Below are positions 7,536 through 16,342 of a DNA stretch of 39,957 bases, piece after piece. The stretch comes from Planctomycetes bacterium RIFCSPLOWO2_12_38_17 (GTDB lineage: Bacteria > Planctomycetota > Brocadiia > Brocadiales > Brocadiaceae), in NCBI GenBank assembly GCA_001830285.1, contig MHYY01000015.1:3107-43063 (forward strand), given 5' to 3'. The translations under genes and the position numbers were made by a program. Within the stretch, counting starts at the first letter, position 1; each line of letters starts with the position of its first letter. The notes beneath the pieces are model-generated. The model saw only the letters and a list, made by a program, of their open reading frames with translations. It did not search any database and had not been told where the DNA came from.

Positions 7536-9350
7536 ATGAAAAGTATTTTTTCTAAATTTTTATATCTATTTAATCGCAGAGAAAAGCTGCAAATAGTTGT
7601 TTTGCTTATTTTAATATTGGTGGGGGCACTGCTTGAAACATTTGTGGTTGGGCTTATTTATCCCTTTATTTCTGTACTCAAAAGGCCAGAAATTATCCAT
7701 GAGCACTGGATGTCAAGTTGGGTTTATAGGGTCATGCGAGCAGGGTCTGATAAGGAATTTATAGTTTGGATAGCTGTAGGGCTAATCGGAGTTTATTTAC
7801 TTAAAAATGTTTATTTGATTTTTTTAGCATATACGCAGTCCAGGTTCATATTCAATAAGCAGAGAATGTTTTCCCGCAGGTTTTTTACTTTCTATTTACA
7901 TCAACCTTATACCTTTCACTTGCAACGGAATACTGCTGAATTATTAAACAAAATCAACGGCGTAATTCCTTCATTGTTTAGCAGTTTCCTGCTCTTTGCG
8001 CTTATGTTTGTCATAGAAACAATAACTACCATCTCCATTTTAGGGCTACTCATTTTAATAAAACCTCTTCCAGCCATAATTACCGTAAGCATATTAGGTA
8101 CGTTTATATTTGCTTTTTACAGAATACTCCGGAAAAAGATTGGTGAGCTTGGTAAATTGAGCCAGCATTATGGCGAAAAAATGATACAGTGGGTCAATCA
8201 AGGATTAGGAGGGTTAAAAGAGACTAAGGTTCTGGGAAGGGAAGAGTTTTTTATCAACACATTCGATAAAAATAGCAAGGGCTTAGCACGGGTTCAGTTG
8301 TTTATGCATGTGATTAATCAACTCCCCCGTTCCTTTCTCGAAACCATATGCATGATTAGCATGCTCCTGATAATGTTATTAATTATAGTCCAGAACAAGG
8401 AAATCCAATCTATTATTCCAACATTATCAATATTTGCTATGGCTGCTTTCCGCATCATACCCTCTATGAATCGTATTTTTGCGGCAACGGCAGTATTACG
8501 GTTCAACAGTTATTCAGTAGAGGTAGTTTATAATGATCTGGTTTCGCTCAATAAAGATCTCAATACTAATGACGTTGCAAAAAGAGCAGATGCTACCGAA
8601 ACTGTTATAGTTTTTAATAAAGTGATAGAACTTAAGAATGTTTACTATCAATATCCTAATGCTAACAGGCTAGCCTTAAATGACATTTCAATAAAAATTC
8701 CTCAACATTACTCTGTTGGTTTTGTTGGACCATCAGGAGCGGGTAAAACAACCCTCGTGGATATTATTCTGGGGTTGCTTCCTCCAACACAAGGAAAGAT
8801 GTTGGTAGATGGTAAAGATATTCAAGATAATTTGGCAAGTTGGCAACGCCGGATAGGTTACATTCCCCAGAATATTTATCTTTCTGATGATACTATTCGA
8901 TGTAATATTGCATTTGGCTTGCCCGATGAACAAATAGACGAGGAAAAGGTCTGGTCAGCTTTAGAGTCTGCACAACTTGAAGAACTCGTTAATAGCTTTT
9001 CTGATAAAATAAATACCTTTATAGGCGAGCGGGGTATTCGTCTTTCTGGTGGCCAATGCCAACGTATAGGAATTGCCAGGGCGTTATATCATAATCCTGA
9101 AGTGTTAGTTATGGATGAAGGCACAGCTTCTCTGGATAATGAAACAGAACGTGAAATTATGAAGGCAATGAGACGCTTGGGTGGGAAAAAAACCTTGATT
9201 ATCATTGCACATCGTTTAAGTACGGTAAAAAACTGTGATCTACTTTATTTCGTAAGTGATGGCAAAGTGGTAAACTATGGAACGTATGACGAGCTACTCA
9301 TTAATAGTGTGGACTTCAAGGAAATGGTTATGTCCACTGAGTATGAATAA
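7536..9350 (+). CDS. ABC exporter, fused membrane and ATPase domains (MsbA/PglK-like)
   Basis: 604 residues: an N-terminal transmembrane region with about six hydrophobic segments (first near 18-42, then about 76-98, 140-195 and 265-310) followed by a nucleotide-binding domain. Walker A is GPSGAGKTT (398-406), the signature is LSGGQ (503-507), Walker B is VLVMDE (523-528), and an H-loop lies in IIIAHRLST. Half-size exporters of this kind flip lipid-linked oligosaccharides or lipid A and act as homodimers. In this context it is the most likely flippase or exporter for the locus product; no wzx or wzy was found in the window. The bases around the gene show nothing unusual. Confidence 0.9.
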   Translation: MKSIFSKFLYLFNRREKLQIVVLLILILVGALLETFVVGLIYPFISVLKRPEIIHEHWMSSWVYRVMRAGSDKEFIVWIAVGLIGVYLLKNVYLIFLAYTQSRFIFNKQRMFSRRFFTFYLHQPYTFHLQRNTAELLNKINGVIPSLFSSFLLFALMFVIETITTISILGLLILIKPLPAIITVSILGTFIFAFYRILRKKIGELGKLSQHYGEKMIQWVNQGLGGLKETKVLGREEFFINTFDKNSKGLARVQLFMHVINQLPRSFLETICMISMLLIMLLIIVQNKEIQSIIPTLSIFAMAAFRIIPSMNRIFAATAVLRFNSYSVEVVYNDLVSLNKDLNTNDVAKRADATETVIVFNKVIELKNVYYQYPNANRLALNDISIKIPQHYSVGFVGPSGAGKTTLVDIILGLLPPTQGKMLVDGKDIQDNLASWQRRIGYIPQNIYLSDDTIRCNIAFGLPDEQIDEEKVWSALESAQLEELVNSFSDKINTFIGERGIRLSGGQCQRIGIARALYHNPEVLVMDEGTASLDNETEREIMKAMRRLGGKKTLIIIAHRLSTVKNCDLLYFVSDGKVVNYGTYDELLINSVDFKEMVMSTEYE

Positions 9351-9408
9351 AAATTAATACACTACTACTTGATTTTGTAGTTAACTGTTTTCTGTTGAAA
9401 GAAATAAG

Positions 9409-9440
9409 ACATCCAGTAAATCCTGTTATCCTGTTTAATA
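9409..9440. repeat. Boilerplate ATCCTGTT direct repeat
   Basis: The gap before the first radical SAM gene contains CATCCAGTAAATCCTGTTATCC-type text, with ATCCTGTT present as two adjacent copies. The same kind of phrase often flanks GxxExxY cassettes in environmental genomes. Here it stands alone, perhaps the scar of a lost cassette. Confidence 0.35.
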
Positions 9441-9449
9441 ATTTTGTAA

Positions 9450-10370
9450 ATGGAAAAAACAAACGAAACTCAATATATCCAACCCAAACGGCCTCATAAT
9501 TATGTTGCCTTTTTTCTAACCCTTGCCTGTAATTTACAATGTCCGTATTGTATAAATCTGCATGGCGCTGGTTCCCGATATCAACGGGCGAAACGGGCGA
9601 ATTTAACTGCTGAAGAATGGATAAAATCTGCTAATCGGCTGGTTTTGAGAGATGATTTACCCCTTACCTTTCAGGGAGGCGAGCCAACTTTACACAATGG
9701 TTTTTATAAAATAGTCAATGAAGTTAAAAAAGAAATAAAGATGGATTTATTGACTAATATGGTTTTTGACGTAGAGGAATTTATAAAAAATGTTCCTATA
9801 TGGAGATTTCTGAGGGAAGCACCTTATGCCGCGATAAGAGTTAGTTATCACCCAGGCCAGAATGACATAAACGACCTGATTAAAAAAACTTTGAAGATGC
9901 AAGAGGCTGGTTTCAGAGTGGGATTGTATGGGGTGTTAATTCCGGATGAAGAAGTGAAAAAACATATCCTGGAAGTACAGGAAACATGCATAAAAATGGG
10001 GATAGATTTTAGAACGAAGGAATTCCTAGGTGAATATAATGGAAAGCTATATGGTACTTTTAAGTATGAAGGTTCTGTTTGCGGAAAACAAATACAGTCT
10101 TGTAAGTGTAAACCCTCCGAGCTTATTGTAGATCCGGGAGGGTATGTTTATAAATGTCATGCAGATCTGTATAATGGAAGAAGTCCAATAGCTCATATCC
10201 TAGATGGAAATTTTACCGAAGAAGAAATAGATAAATTCAGGGATTGTTCTTTTTATGGTGATTGTAATCCCTGCGATGTCAAGGTAAAGACAAATAGATT
10301 CCAGATATTTGGACACACTAGCGTTGAAATAAGAAATGTACATGAGGCCGCAGTGAAATTAAAAACATAA
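9450..10370 (+). CDS. Radical SAM protein with cysteine-rich C-terminal (SPASM/Twitch-like) region
   Basis: 306 residues. The radical SAM cluster motif is C27-x3-C31-x2-C34 (ACNLQCPYC), followed by a GGEPTLH segment near residue 75, the standard SAM-contact motif. A second cysteine set lies in the last third: CGKQIQSCKCKPSELIVDPGG, then YKCHADL and DCSFYGDCNPCD. This pattern suggests an auxiliary Fe-S cluster domain. The substrate is unknown; such enzymes act on peptides, sugars or cofactors. It is the first of eight radical SAM genes on this strand and stands between the ABC exporter and a GxxExxY cassette. Confidence 0.88.
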   Translation: MEKTNETQYIQPKRPHNYVAFFLTLACNLQCPYCINLHGAGSRYQRAKRANLTAEEWIKSANRLVLRDDLPLTFQGGEPTLHNGFYKIVNEVKKEIKMDLLTNMVFDVEEFIKNVPIWRFLREAPYAAIRVSYHPGQNDINDLIKKTLKMQEAGFRVGLYGVLIPDEEVKKHILEVQETCIKMGIDFRTKEFLGEYNGKLYGTFKYEGSVCGKQIQSCKCKPSELIVDPGGYVYKCHADLYNGRSPIAHILDGNFTEEEIDKFRDCSFYGDCNPCDVKVKTNRFQIFGHTSVEIRNVHEAAVKLKT

Positions 10371-10392
10371 AACCACAGATTTCGCAGATTAC
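10369..10392 (+). repeat. Left inverted repeat of the GxxExxY cassette
   Basis: A 24-base sequence starting AAAACCACAGATTTC matches the reverse complement of 10825-10848 at 21 of 24 positions. The two copies face each other across the GxxExxY gene, starting at the stop codon of the upstream radical SAM gene. Confidence 0.6.
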
Positions 10393-10435
10393 ACCGATAA
10401 TTTTTTCATCTATGCAATCTTGAGATAATCCCCTC

Positions 10436-10801
10436 ATGGAAAAAGATCCCAGGACTCATGAAATTATAGGAGCGGCAATCGAAGTCCATAGCATAATTGG
10501 CCCAGGCAAGTTAGAAGCTGTTTATCAAGAGTGCCTGGAAATAGAGTTTAAGAAGCGTAATATCGCCTTCATTGCACAACCGCAGTTAAAAATTTATTAT
10601 AAAGAAATAGAATTAGAGAAATATTATATTCCGGATTTTATTGTATTTGGAGAAATTGTCTTAGAGATCAAAGCTGCAAAAACTTTAGCGAAAGAAGATG
10701 AAGCTCAAATAATAAATAGTCTAAAGATTAGCTGTCACAAAATAGGTTTACTTATCAATTTTGGTGAAGCGTCACTACGATTTAAAAGGTTTATTAACTA
10801 A
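10436..10801 (+). CDS. GxxExxY protein (PD-(D/E)XK-fold, function unknown)
   Basis: 121 residues. Carries the namesake motif as GKLEAVY (residues 24-30 region), then a nuclease-fold core: IPDFIVFGEIVLEIKAAKTL, where D and E-x-K resemble the PD-(D/E)XK catalytic arrangement, and the tail IGLLINFGE. Members of this family are about 120-130 residues and have no demonstrated function. The gene sits between unrelated biosynthetic genes and is bracketed by inverted repeats, so it looks like an inserted cassette and not a part of the glycan pathway. A second copy is destroyed at 16292-16909. Confidence 0.88.
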   Translation: MEKDPRTHEIIGAAIEVHSIIGPGKLEAVYQECLEIEFKKRNIAFIAQPQLKIYYKEIELEKYYIPDFIVFGEIVLEIKAAKTLAKEDEAQIINSLKISCHKIGLLINFGEASLRFKRFIN

Positions 10802-10824
10802 GAGCTGCACTTAAGAAAATCTGA

Positions 10825-10848
10825 GTAATCAATGAAATCTGTGGTTTT
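10825..10848 (-). repeat. Right inverted repeat of the GxxExxY cassette
   Basis: Ends in AAATCTGTGGTTTT, the mirror of the left copy at 10369-10392 with three differences over 24 bases. It lies 23 bases after the GxxExxY stop codon. Confidence 0.6.
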
Positions 10849-10881
10849 TTCTTTTGTGGGTAATTTTAAAATTTCGATACA

Positions 10882-11814
10882 ATGCCTAAAGAAAAAGTTT
10901 TAATTATAAAGCTTGGTTATTCAGAAACATTGGATGGTGAAATAGGGAAAGTAACAAGCTTGGGTGATGTACTTAGAAGCACTGTTATCCTGCATCTTTA
11001 CAAAGATGCTTATGTTACTTGGCTTGTAGATGAGAAGGCTTTTCCACTACTTAGAGGAAATCCATTTATCCATAGGATACTTTCTTATGATTTTACAACT
11101 GTATTACAGTTACAATCAGAACGATTCGATACGGTTATTAATCTGGAAAAAGTACCTGGTGTGTGTGCCTTCGCAGATTCTCTTCATGCATGGCGACGAT
11201 ACGGCTTCCGATTTGATCAAGAAAAAGGAATGGCCCTTACGTATGATGGTTCTCATCATGTCTTAGAAATTTGTTTAGATTTAGAACACAAGAAAAAAAC
11301 AAAAAAATGTTGGGATGAGATTCTGTTTGAGATGATGGGAGCAACTTGGCAAGGCGAAGGTTGTATTCTTGGGTATAAGCCAAAATCTGAAGTTAATTAT
11401 GATATTGGTTTTAATTACGATGTAGGTAAAAAATGGCCTAACAAAGCCTGGCCTATGGAATATTGGAAAGAATTTGAAAGAATTATTGGAAATAAATATA
11501 CGGTTACGTGGCAAAGCGGATTGGGTAATATCGAAGAATATATTGAGTGGATAAATTCTTGCCGTGTTTTTATAACAAATGATAGTTTGGGATTGCATAT
11601 AGCAAATGCATTAAATAAAAAAATAATTGCGCTTTTTGGTCCTACACATGCAGATGAGGTTTATATAAAAGATGGTGTAAAAATATTACCTGTTTCTAAT
11701 TATGATTGTATTCCTTGTTTAAATGCTAGGTGTATACAAGATAAATCGTGTATGAATTTTATCGAACCAAAGATAGTTTGCGATTCAATTAAAGATTTTA
11801 TGAAAGATAGATAA
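10882..11814 (+). CDS. Glycosyltransferase family 9 (heptosyltransferase-like)
   Basis: 310 residues with the two-domain GT-B layout of ADP-heptose:LPS heptosyltransferases. The N-terminal half begins KVLIIKLGYSE and contains SLGDVLRST, the family's G-D loop. The C-terminal half has FITNDSLGLHIANALNKK followed by ALFGPTHADEVY, the conserved donor-binding T-D-S-G-x-x-H and G-P-T motifs. It would transfer a sugar, often a heptose, to a lipid-linked or LPS-core acceptor at the inner face of the membrane. The last 40 residues contain several cysteines (CIPCLNARCIQDKSC), as in other family members. There is no obvious ribosome-binding site ahead of the ATG. Confidence 0.9.
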   Translation: MPKEKVLIIKLGYSETLDGEIGKVTSLGDVLRSTVILHLYKDAYVTWLVDEKAFPLLRGNPFIHRILSYDFTTVLQLQSERFDTVINLEKVPGVCAFADSLHAWRRYGFRFDQEKGMALTYDGSHHVLEICLDLEHKKKTKKCWDEILFEMMGATWQGEGCILGYKPKSEVNYDIGFNYDVGKKWPNKAWPMEYWKEFERIIGNKYTVTWQSGLGNIEEYIEWINSCRVFITNDSLGLHIANALNKKIIALFGPTHADEVYIKDGVKILPVSNYDCIPCLNARCIQDKSCMNFIEPKIVCDSIKDFMKDR

Positions 11815-11848
11815 CTGTTTATATTTCTAATCGCGACATATAGAGAAC

Positions 11849-12916
11849 ATGGATAAATATCGTATAGATAGTCATAAACTTATATATCACATACCCAGAG
11901 TAAATAGCTGGTTAAAAGGAGAAAATATCTATCCGATTTACATGGAAATAAGCCCTTCTGGTGACTGTAACCATCGTTGTACGTTTTGTGCCCTTGATTT
12001 TATGGGTTATCAAAAAAGACATCTTGATGTATCCATGCTAAAGGAAAGGCTTTCGGAAATGGCTATCCTTGGATTAAAAAGTGTTTTGTATGGCGGCGAG
12101 GGAGAACCATTAATTCACGAATGTATTGCGGAACTAATCAACCATACAAAAAAATCTGGAATAGATGTAGCTTTGACCACAAATGCAGTATTATTAAAAG
12201 AATCTTTGGCGGAAAAAATCATGGCTGATCTGGAATGGTTAAAGGTAAGTATTAACGGAGCAACAAGAGATACTTATGGTAAAATCCATCGAACAAAACC
12301 TTCTGATTTTGATATTGTAATTAAGAATCTTACAAGTGCAGTCAAAATAAAGAGGCAGAATGGGTATAAATGTACGCTGGGAATGCAAATCTTATTATTA
12401 CCTGAAAACAACGAAGAAGTTATTAAGTTAGTTGAAATTTCAAGAGATATTGGTATGGATTATTTGGTAGTAAAGCCTTATTCTCAACATCTTCTAAGCA
12501 AAACCAATAGATACAAAGATATAAAATACGATGAATATGTTTACCTTTCTGACGTATTATCGAAAATTAGCACAAAAAATTTTAATGTTATATTCAGGAT
12601 GCATACTATGAAGAAATGGGATAGCAATACTAAAAATTATAATCAGTGTTTTTCATTGCCATTTTGGTCGTATATGGATTCAGGAGGGAATCTCTGGGGC
12701 TGCAGTGCCTATCTTGGTGATGAGCGATTCCTTTACGGAAATATTTATGAAAATTCCTTTAAAGAGATATGGGAGGGAGAGAAAAGAATACGCTCTCTTG
12801 AGTGGGTGGAAAAGGAACTCGATGTTAAACAATGCCGAGTAAATTGCAGGATGGATGAAATAAATCGTTACCTATGGGAGTTGAAATATTCACCGGAACA
12901 TATTAATTTTATTTAA
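11849..12916 (+). CDS. Radical SAM/SPASM-domain protein
   Basis: 355 residues. The 4Fe-4S motif is C40-x3-C44-x2-C47 (GDCNHRCTFCALD). YGGEGEPLIH near residue 90 is a GGEP-type SAM motif. The C-terminus has a SPASM-like set: CFSLPFWSYMDSGGNLWGCS, then YLGDERFLYGNIYENSFKEIW, then C-x3-C (CRVNC). The phrase 'gn.y..s..eiW' is common in SPASM enzymes working on sugars or peptides. It lies directly ahead of the transketolase pair with a 19-base gap, so it may provide or use the same intermediate. The substrate is unknown. Confidence 0.9.
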   Translation: MDKYRIDSHKLIYHIPRVNSWLKGENIYPIYMEISPSGDCNHRCTFCALDFMGYQKRHLDVSMLKERLSEMAILGLKSVLYGGEGEPLIHECIAELINHTKKSGIDVALTTNAVLLKESLAEKIMADLEWLKVSINGATRDTYGKIHRTKPSDFDIVIKNLTSAVKIKRQNGYKCTLGMQILLLPENNEEVIKLVEISRDIGMDYLVVKPYSQHLLSKTNRYKDIKYDEYVYLSDVLSKISTKNFNVIFRMHTMKKWDSNTKNYNQCFSLPFWSYMDSGGNLWGCSAYLGDERFLYGNIYENSFKEIWEGEKRIRSLEWVEKELDVKQCRVNCRMDEINRYLWELKYSPEHINFI

Positions 12917-12935
12917 TATTCAAAATTGATTTTTT

Positions 12936-13718
12936 ATGAATTTAGAAACTAGAGCCAAAAAGATCCGGAAAAAAATCATAGAAATAGCTAATAAGTCTAA
13001 AAGTCCGCATATAGGCTCTTCTTTGTCTTGTGTGGATATTTTAACTGTTTTGTACTATGATGTATTGAAACTAGAACCTTGGGAAAAGAGAGATATTTTT
13101 ATTCTAAGTAAAGGACACGCGGCAATGTCACTATATAGTACCTTAGCTAGCAGAGGTATTATGGATAATCAGTTGTTAGAAGGTTATTATCAAAACAATG
13201 GTACGTTACCTGCGCACCTTGATCGGTTTAGTGCAAAAGGCGTTGAAGTATCAGCAGGTTCACTGGGACATGGATTTAATATTGGGCTTGGGATAGCTTA
13301 TGGATTTAAAAAAAAGAAGGAGATGCGAAAAGTTTATGCATTGATAGGAGATGGAGAAACCCAGGAGGGTTCTATTTGGGAAGGTGCTCTTTTCGCGTCT
13401 AAACTTGGAATAGATAGTTTTACCGCAATCATGGACTATAACAATTTACAAGGATACGGAAGGGCTTGCGAACTATGCAGTTTTGAACCAATAAAAGCAA
13501 AATGGGAGTCATTTGGCTGGCATGCTATAGAAGTAAGTGGTCACGATTTTGACGCTCTTAAAAGTGCTTTCTGCGAAACCACACAGGGGAAACCAAAAAT
13601 AATTATCGCACACACTACCAAAGGGAAAGGTGTTTCCTTTATGGAAGACCAGCTTGTCTGGCACTATTACATTGTTACAGATGAACATAAAGAAAAGGCA
13701 TTACAGGAATTAGAATAA
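12936..13718 (+). CDS. Transketolase, N-terminal (TPP-binding) subunit
   Basis: 260 residues, the length of the N-terminal half in two-gene transketolases. Key residues: H26, KGHAAMSLYS (59-68), GSLGHGFNIGLGIA (108-121), and the thiamine diphosphate motif GDGETQEGSIWEGA (138-151) closing with DYNNLQGYG (167-175). It forms the enzyme with the C-terminal subunit at 14570. In sugar clusters such pairs move two-carbon units to make branched or chain-extended sugars, as an alternative to a pentose-phosphate role. Unusually, a toxin-antitoxin pair separates the two subunit genes. Confidence 0.93.
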   Translation: MNLETRAKKIRKKIIEIANKSKSPHIGSSLSCVDILTVLYYDVLKLEPWEKRDIFILSKGHAAMSLYSTLASRGIMDNQLLEGYYQNNGTLPAHLDRFSAKGVEVSAGSLGHGFNIGLGIAYGFKKKKEMRKVYALIGDGETQEGSIWEGALFASKLGIDSFTAIMDYNNLQGYGRACELCSFEPIKAKWESFGWHAIEVSGHDFDALKSAFCETTQGKPKIIIAHTTKGKGVSFMEDQLVWHYYIVTDEHKEKALQELE

Positions 13719-13751
13719 GTCTTTTAAAAGGATCTTTTTGAGGGAAGACGA

Positions 13752-14048
13752 ATGAAGCTAATCGAAAGAGAAATAAATATCTTATTAGAGAAGGGATATT
13801 ACAAAAATAAAGAAGAATTAATGGATGACGCATGTAGATCTCTTTTGAGAAACAGACCTCACTTGAGAATAGATGTAGCCGCAACTTTATATGAAAGGGC
13901 AGAGATTTCACTGACTAAAGCATCAGAAATTGCAGGTGTATGCGTAGAAGAATTTAAAGAAATTTTAAAAGACAAGGGATTATTAATGGAGGTTTCATCA
14001 ATTCCTAAAGAAGAACTCGATAAACAGGTGAAATTTATAATAAAGTAG
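13752..14048 (+). CDS. UPF0175-family protein, probable antitoxin
   Basis: 98 residues, charged and largely helical. The segment ATLYERAEISLTKASEIAGVCVEEFKEILKDKGL has the ribbon and helix-turn-helix character of UPF0175 proteins, which commonly pair with PIN-domain toxins. Ten bases separate it from the PIN gene that follows. It would neutralise the toxin and probably bind its own promoter region. It begins 33 bases after the first transketolase subunit. Confidence 0.85.
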   Translation: MKLIEREINILLEKGYYKNKEELMDDACRSLLRNRPHLRIDVAATLYERAEISLTKASEIAGVCVEEFKEILKDKGLLMEVSSIPKEELDKQVKFIIK

Positions 14049-14058
14049 AAATATATAA

Positions 14059-14556
14059 ATGACAATTTTTGATACTGATATTTTGAGTACATTTGCGAAG
14101 ATTAACAGACTGGATTTAATAAAGAGATTGTTTGGAACGATTTATATTACTCCAATGATAAAAGAAGAACTCCTTGCCCCTTTAGAATATGGATATAAAT
14201 TCCCATTACAAATTCTGAATGATAGTACAGCTATTATACCAACAGAAGGAGAATTGAGTTTATATTCAAATTTTAGAACAAAACTTGGTAAAGGTGAAGC
14301 AGAAGCTATTTCTATAGCACGGGCTAGGAAACTATCATTTGTCACAAATGATAAAGTTGCTCAAGAAATAGCAAAAGAAAATGGAGTGAACATTATATCG
14401 ATTCAAGCCATTTTGAAGGCATCGTTAGAAAAGCATTTTTTATCACAAGTGGAACTTTTTGAAGTCATTAAAGATATGAGATTTAAAGACGGCCTTATTA
14501 TACCCGAAGACGAGATAAAGAATATTCTGTACCCGAACAAGGCTGAAAGCGACTAA
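14059..14556 (+). CDS. PIN-domain protein (DUF3368 type), probable RNase toxin
   Basis: 165 residues. PIN-domain acidic residues are in place: D5 and D7 (IFDTDILS), E36/E37 (MIKEELLAP), E80/E82 (GKGEAEAISIA) and D98 (FVTNDKVA). DUF3368-type PIN proteins are partnered with UPF0175 antitoxins, exactly as here. It likely cleaves RNA when unopposed. The pair lies between transketolase subunit genes that are normally adjacent, which suggests insertion into the operon, though without visible repeats at the joints. Confidence 0.87.
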   Translation: MTIFDTDILSTFAKINRLDLIKRLFGTIYITPMIKEELLAPLEYGYKFPLQILNDSTAIIPTEGELSLYSNFRTKLGKGEAEAISIARARKLSFVTNDKVAQEIAKENGVNIISIQAILKASLEKHFLSQVELFEVIKDMRFKDGLIIPEDEIKNILYPNKAESD

Positions 14557-14569
14557 AATCTGAAAACAA

Positions 14570-15487
14570 ATGAGAAATACTTTAATTAACACAATAATTG
14601 ACGCATGCAAAAAACGAGAGGATGTTTTCGTTATTAGCGGAGATGCTGGACTGGGGGTCTTTGATGAATTCAAAGAAGCATATAAAAATAGATTTCTTAA
14701 TCTTGGCATCGCTGAACAAAATATGGCGAGTTTTGCAGCTGGACTCGCCATGTCTGATTTTAAAGTATATATATACAATATTATACCATTTTTGTTATAT
14801 AGATGCTATGAGCAGGTGCGAAATGATATTTGTTATCAGGAGTTACCGGTTACTTTGGTTGGAATTGGCAGTGGCATTACGTATGCTCCCCAGGGCATGA
14901 CCCATTATTCTGTGGAGGATTTGGGGCTTGCGCAAACTTTGCCAAATATTAAAGTGTTTTCTCCCTTGGATCCGATAGAGGCAAAACTCGCGGCGGAATA
15001 TTCATTAAATTGCAAGTCGCCAGTTTATATCAGACTTGCCAAAAGAGGTGAACCGAATATACATAAAAAAGAAAATTTTGATATAACGGAACCTCAATTG
15101 ATAGAAGAAGGAGAAGATATAGCAATTTTATTTCATGGATCTATTGGTGTAGAGGTGCTAAAGGCTGTAGGAATATTAAAAAAAGAGAAAATTTATCCAA
15201 AAATTATATCAGTTCCGATGGTTATACCGATCAATTCAGAAAAATTGTTTTCTATGGTTAAAAGTGCAAAATACGTTATTACTGTTGAAGAGCATTTCTT
15301 GAACAGCGGGATTGGTTCCATGCTGTCAAGGGAATATGTGAAGGCAAAGCCGAATTGGGAGCTGTTCACGCTCGGAATACCAGATGGATTTATTCATGTA
15401 ATCAAAGATTTGGATGGTATGCGAGAATATTTTGGAATTTCAGCAGCCAGAATTGCGGAGTATATAAGAAAAAAAGTAATTGTGTAA
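14570..15487 (+). CDS. Transketolase, C-terminal subunit
   Basis: 305 residues: pyrimidine-binding domain plus C-terminal transketolase domain. The catalytic glutamate is E49 in LGIAEQNMASFAAGLA (45-60). GITYAPQGMTHYSVEDLG is the conserved substrate and cofactor loop, and the C-terminal domain contains VITVEEHFLNSGIGS. It pairs with the gene at 12936. The start at ATG 14570 lies 13 bases after the PIN stop, so it is still in the transcription unit. The glutamate and the GDG motif in the partner are both intact, so the enzyme should be active. Confidence 0.93.
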   Translation: MRNTLINTIIDACKKREDVFVISGDAGLGVFDEFKEAYKNRFLNLGIAEQNMASFAAGLAMSDFKVYIYNIIPFLLYRCYEQVRNDICYQELPVTLVGIGSGITYAPQGMTHYSVEDLGLAQTLPNIKVFSPLDPIEAKLAAEYSLNCKSPVYIRLAKRGEPNIHKKENFDITEPQLIEEGEDIAILFHGSIGVEVLKAVGILKKEKIYPKIISVPMVIPINSEKLFSMVKSAKYVITVEEHFLNSGIGSMLSREYVKAKPNWELFTLGIPDGFIHVIKDLDGMREYFGISAARIAEYIRKKVIV

Positions 15488-15610
15488 GTAAAGAGAAATG
15501 GTGAGATGGAGAGAAAAGAATTAAAGAAATATTTGATTTTTTTCTCCAATTCTCCCTTGTTCTCCCTTTCTCCTTTTTCCCCCGGCTCGTTTGATTGAGA
15601 GGAGTAATAC

Positions 15611-16273
15611 ATGGGAAGACTTTTGAATATAGTAACTCCATTACATAAAAAGGCAAAAAGAGATTATATTGGCAGGATGACAGACAATAAAATTGAATGT
15701 ATGAAAGTTGCCAAAAAATATGGGCAGGAATACTGGGACGGTGATAGACGATATGGATACGGAGGTTACAAATATGATGGCAGGTGGGAAGCTGTTGCTA
15801 GAAAACTCATAGAAACATACAATCTCCCTGAAAACGCAAAGATTCTTGACGTTGGTTGTGGAAAGGGTTTTTTGCTTTATGAGTTTAAAAAACTTTTGCC
15901 AAACTGTAGTATAACAGGCTTTGATATTTCTGAGTATGGACTTAAAAATGCTAAAGAGGAAATAAAAGAAAATCTATTCCAGTACGGGGCGCAGGATGTT
16001 TACCCTTTTGGAAATAATGCGTTTGATTTGGTTATTTCAATAACAACGCTTCACAATCTCCATGTATTTGAACTTAAAACAGCCGTAAAGGAGATTGAGA
16101 GGGTAGGGAAAAACAAATACATCGTCGTGGAAGGATACAGAAACGAGGACGAACTGTTCAACCTGGAATGCTGGGCATTAACCTGTGAGAGTTTTTTCAA
16201 ACCACAGGAATGGATATGGTTATTTCATGAGCTTGGTTATACCGGTGACTATGAGTTTATCTATTTTGAGTAA
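15611..16273 (+). CDS. Class I SAM-dependent methyltransferase
   Basis: 220 residues. Motif I ILDVGCGKGF (78-87), the acidic end of beta-2 in ITGFDIS, and motif IV-like FDLVISITTLHNLHV are all present. GYRNEDELFNLECWALTCESFFKPQEW is specific to a group of sugar or small-molecule methyltransferases found in polysaccharide loci. Substrate unknown. The gap upstream (15488-15610) holds a purine-rich arm and a pyrimidine-rich arm (TCTCC repeats) that could fold on each other. A good ribosome-binding site (GAGAGGAG) precedes the ATG. Confidence 0.85.
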   Translation: MGRLLNIVTPLHKKAKRDYIGRMTDNKIECMKVAKKYGQEYWDGDRRYGYGGYKYDGRWEAVARKLIETYNLPENAKILDVGCGKGFLLYEFKKLLPNCSITGFDISEYGLKNAKEEIKENLFQYGAQDVYPFGNNAFDLVISITTLHNLHVFELKTAVKEIERVGKNKYIVVEGYRNEDELFNLECWALTCESFFKPQEWIWLFHELGYTGDYEFIYFE

Positions 16274-16342
16274 AAATAATTTTGGACGCGGATGAACGCG
16301 GATTATAAAGATTTTAAACATAAAGAACTTACAGATGAAGTC

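Noticed and set aside
15488-15610. Purine-rich then pyrimidine-rich arms as a terminator
   Set aside because: Pairing is imperfect and made of TCTCC-type short repeats; it is better read as low-complexity repeat than as a functional terminator.
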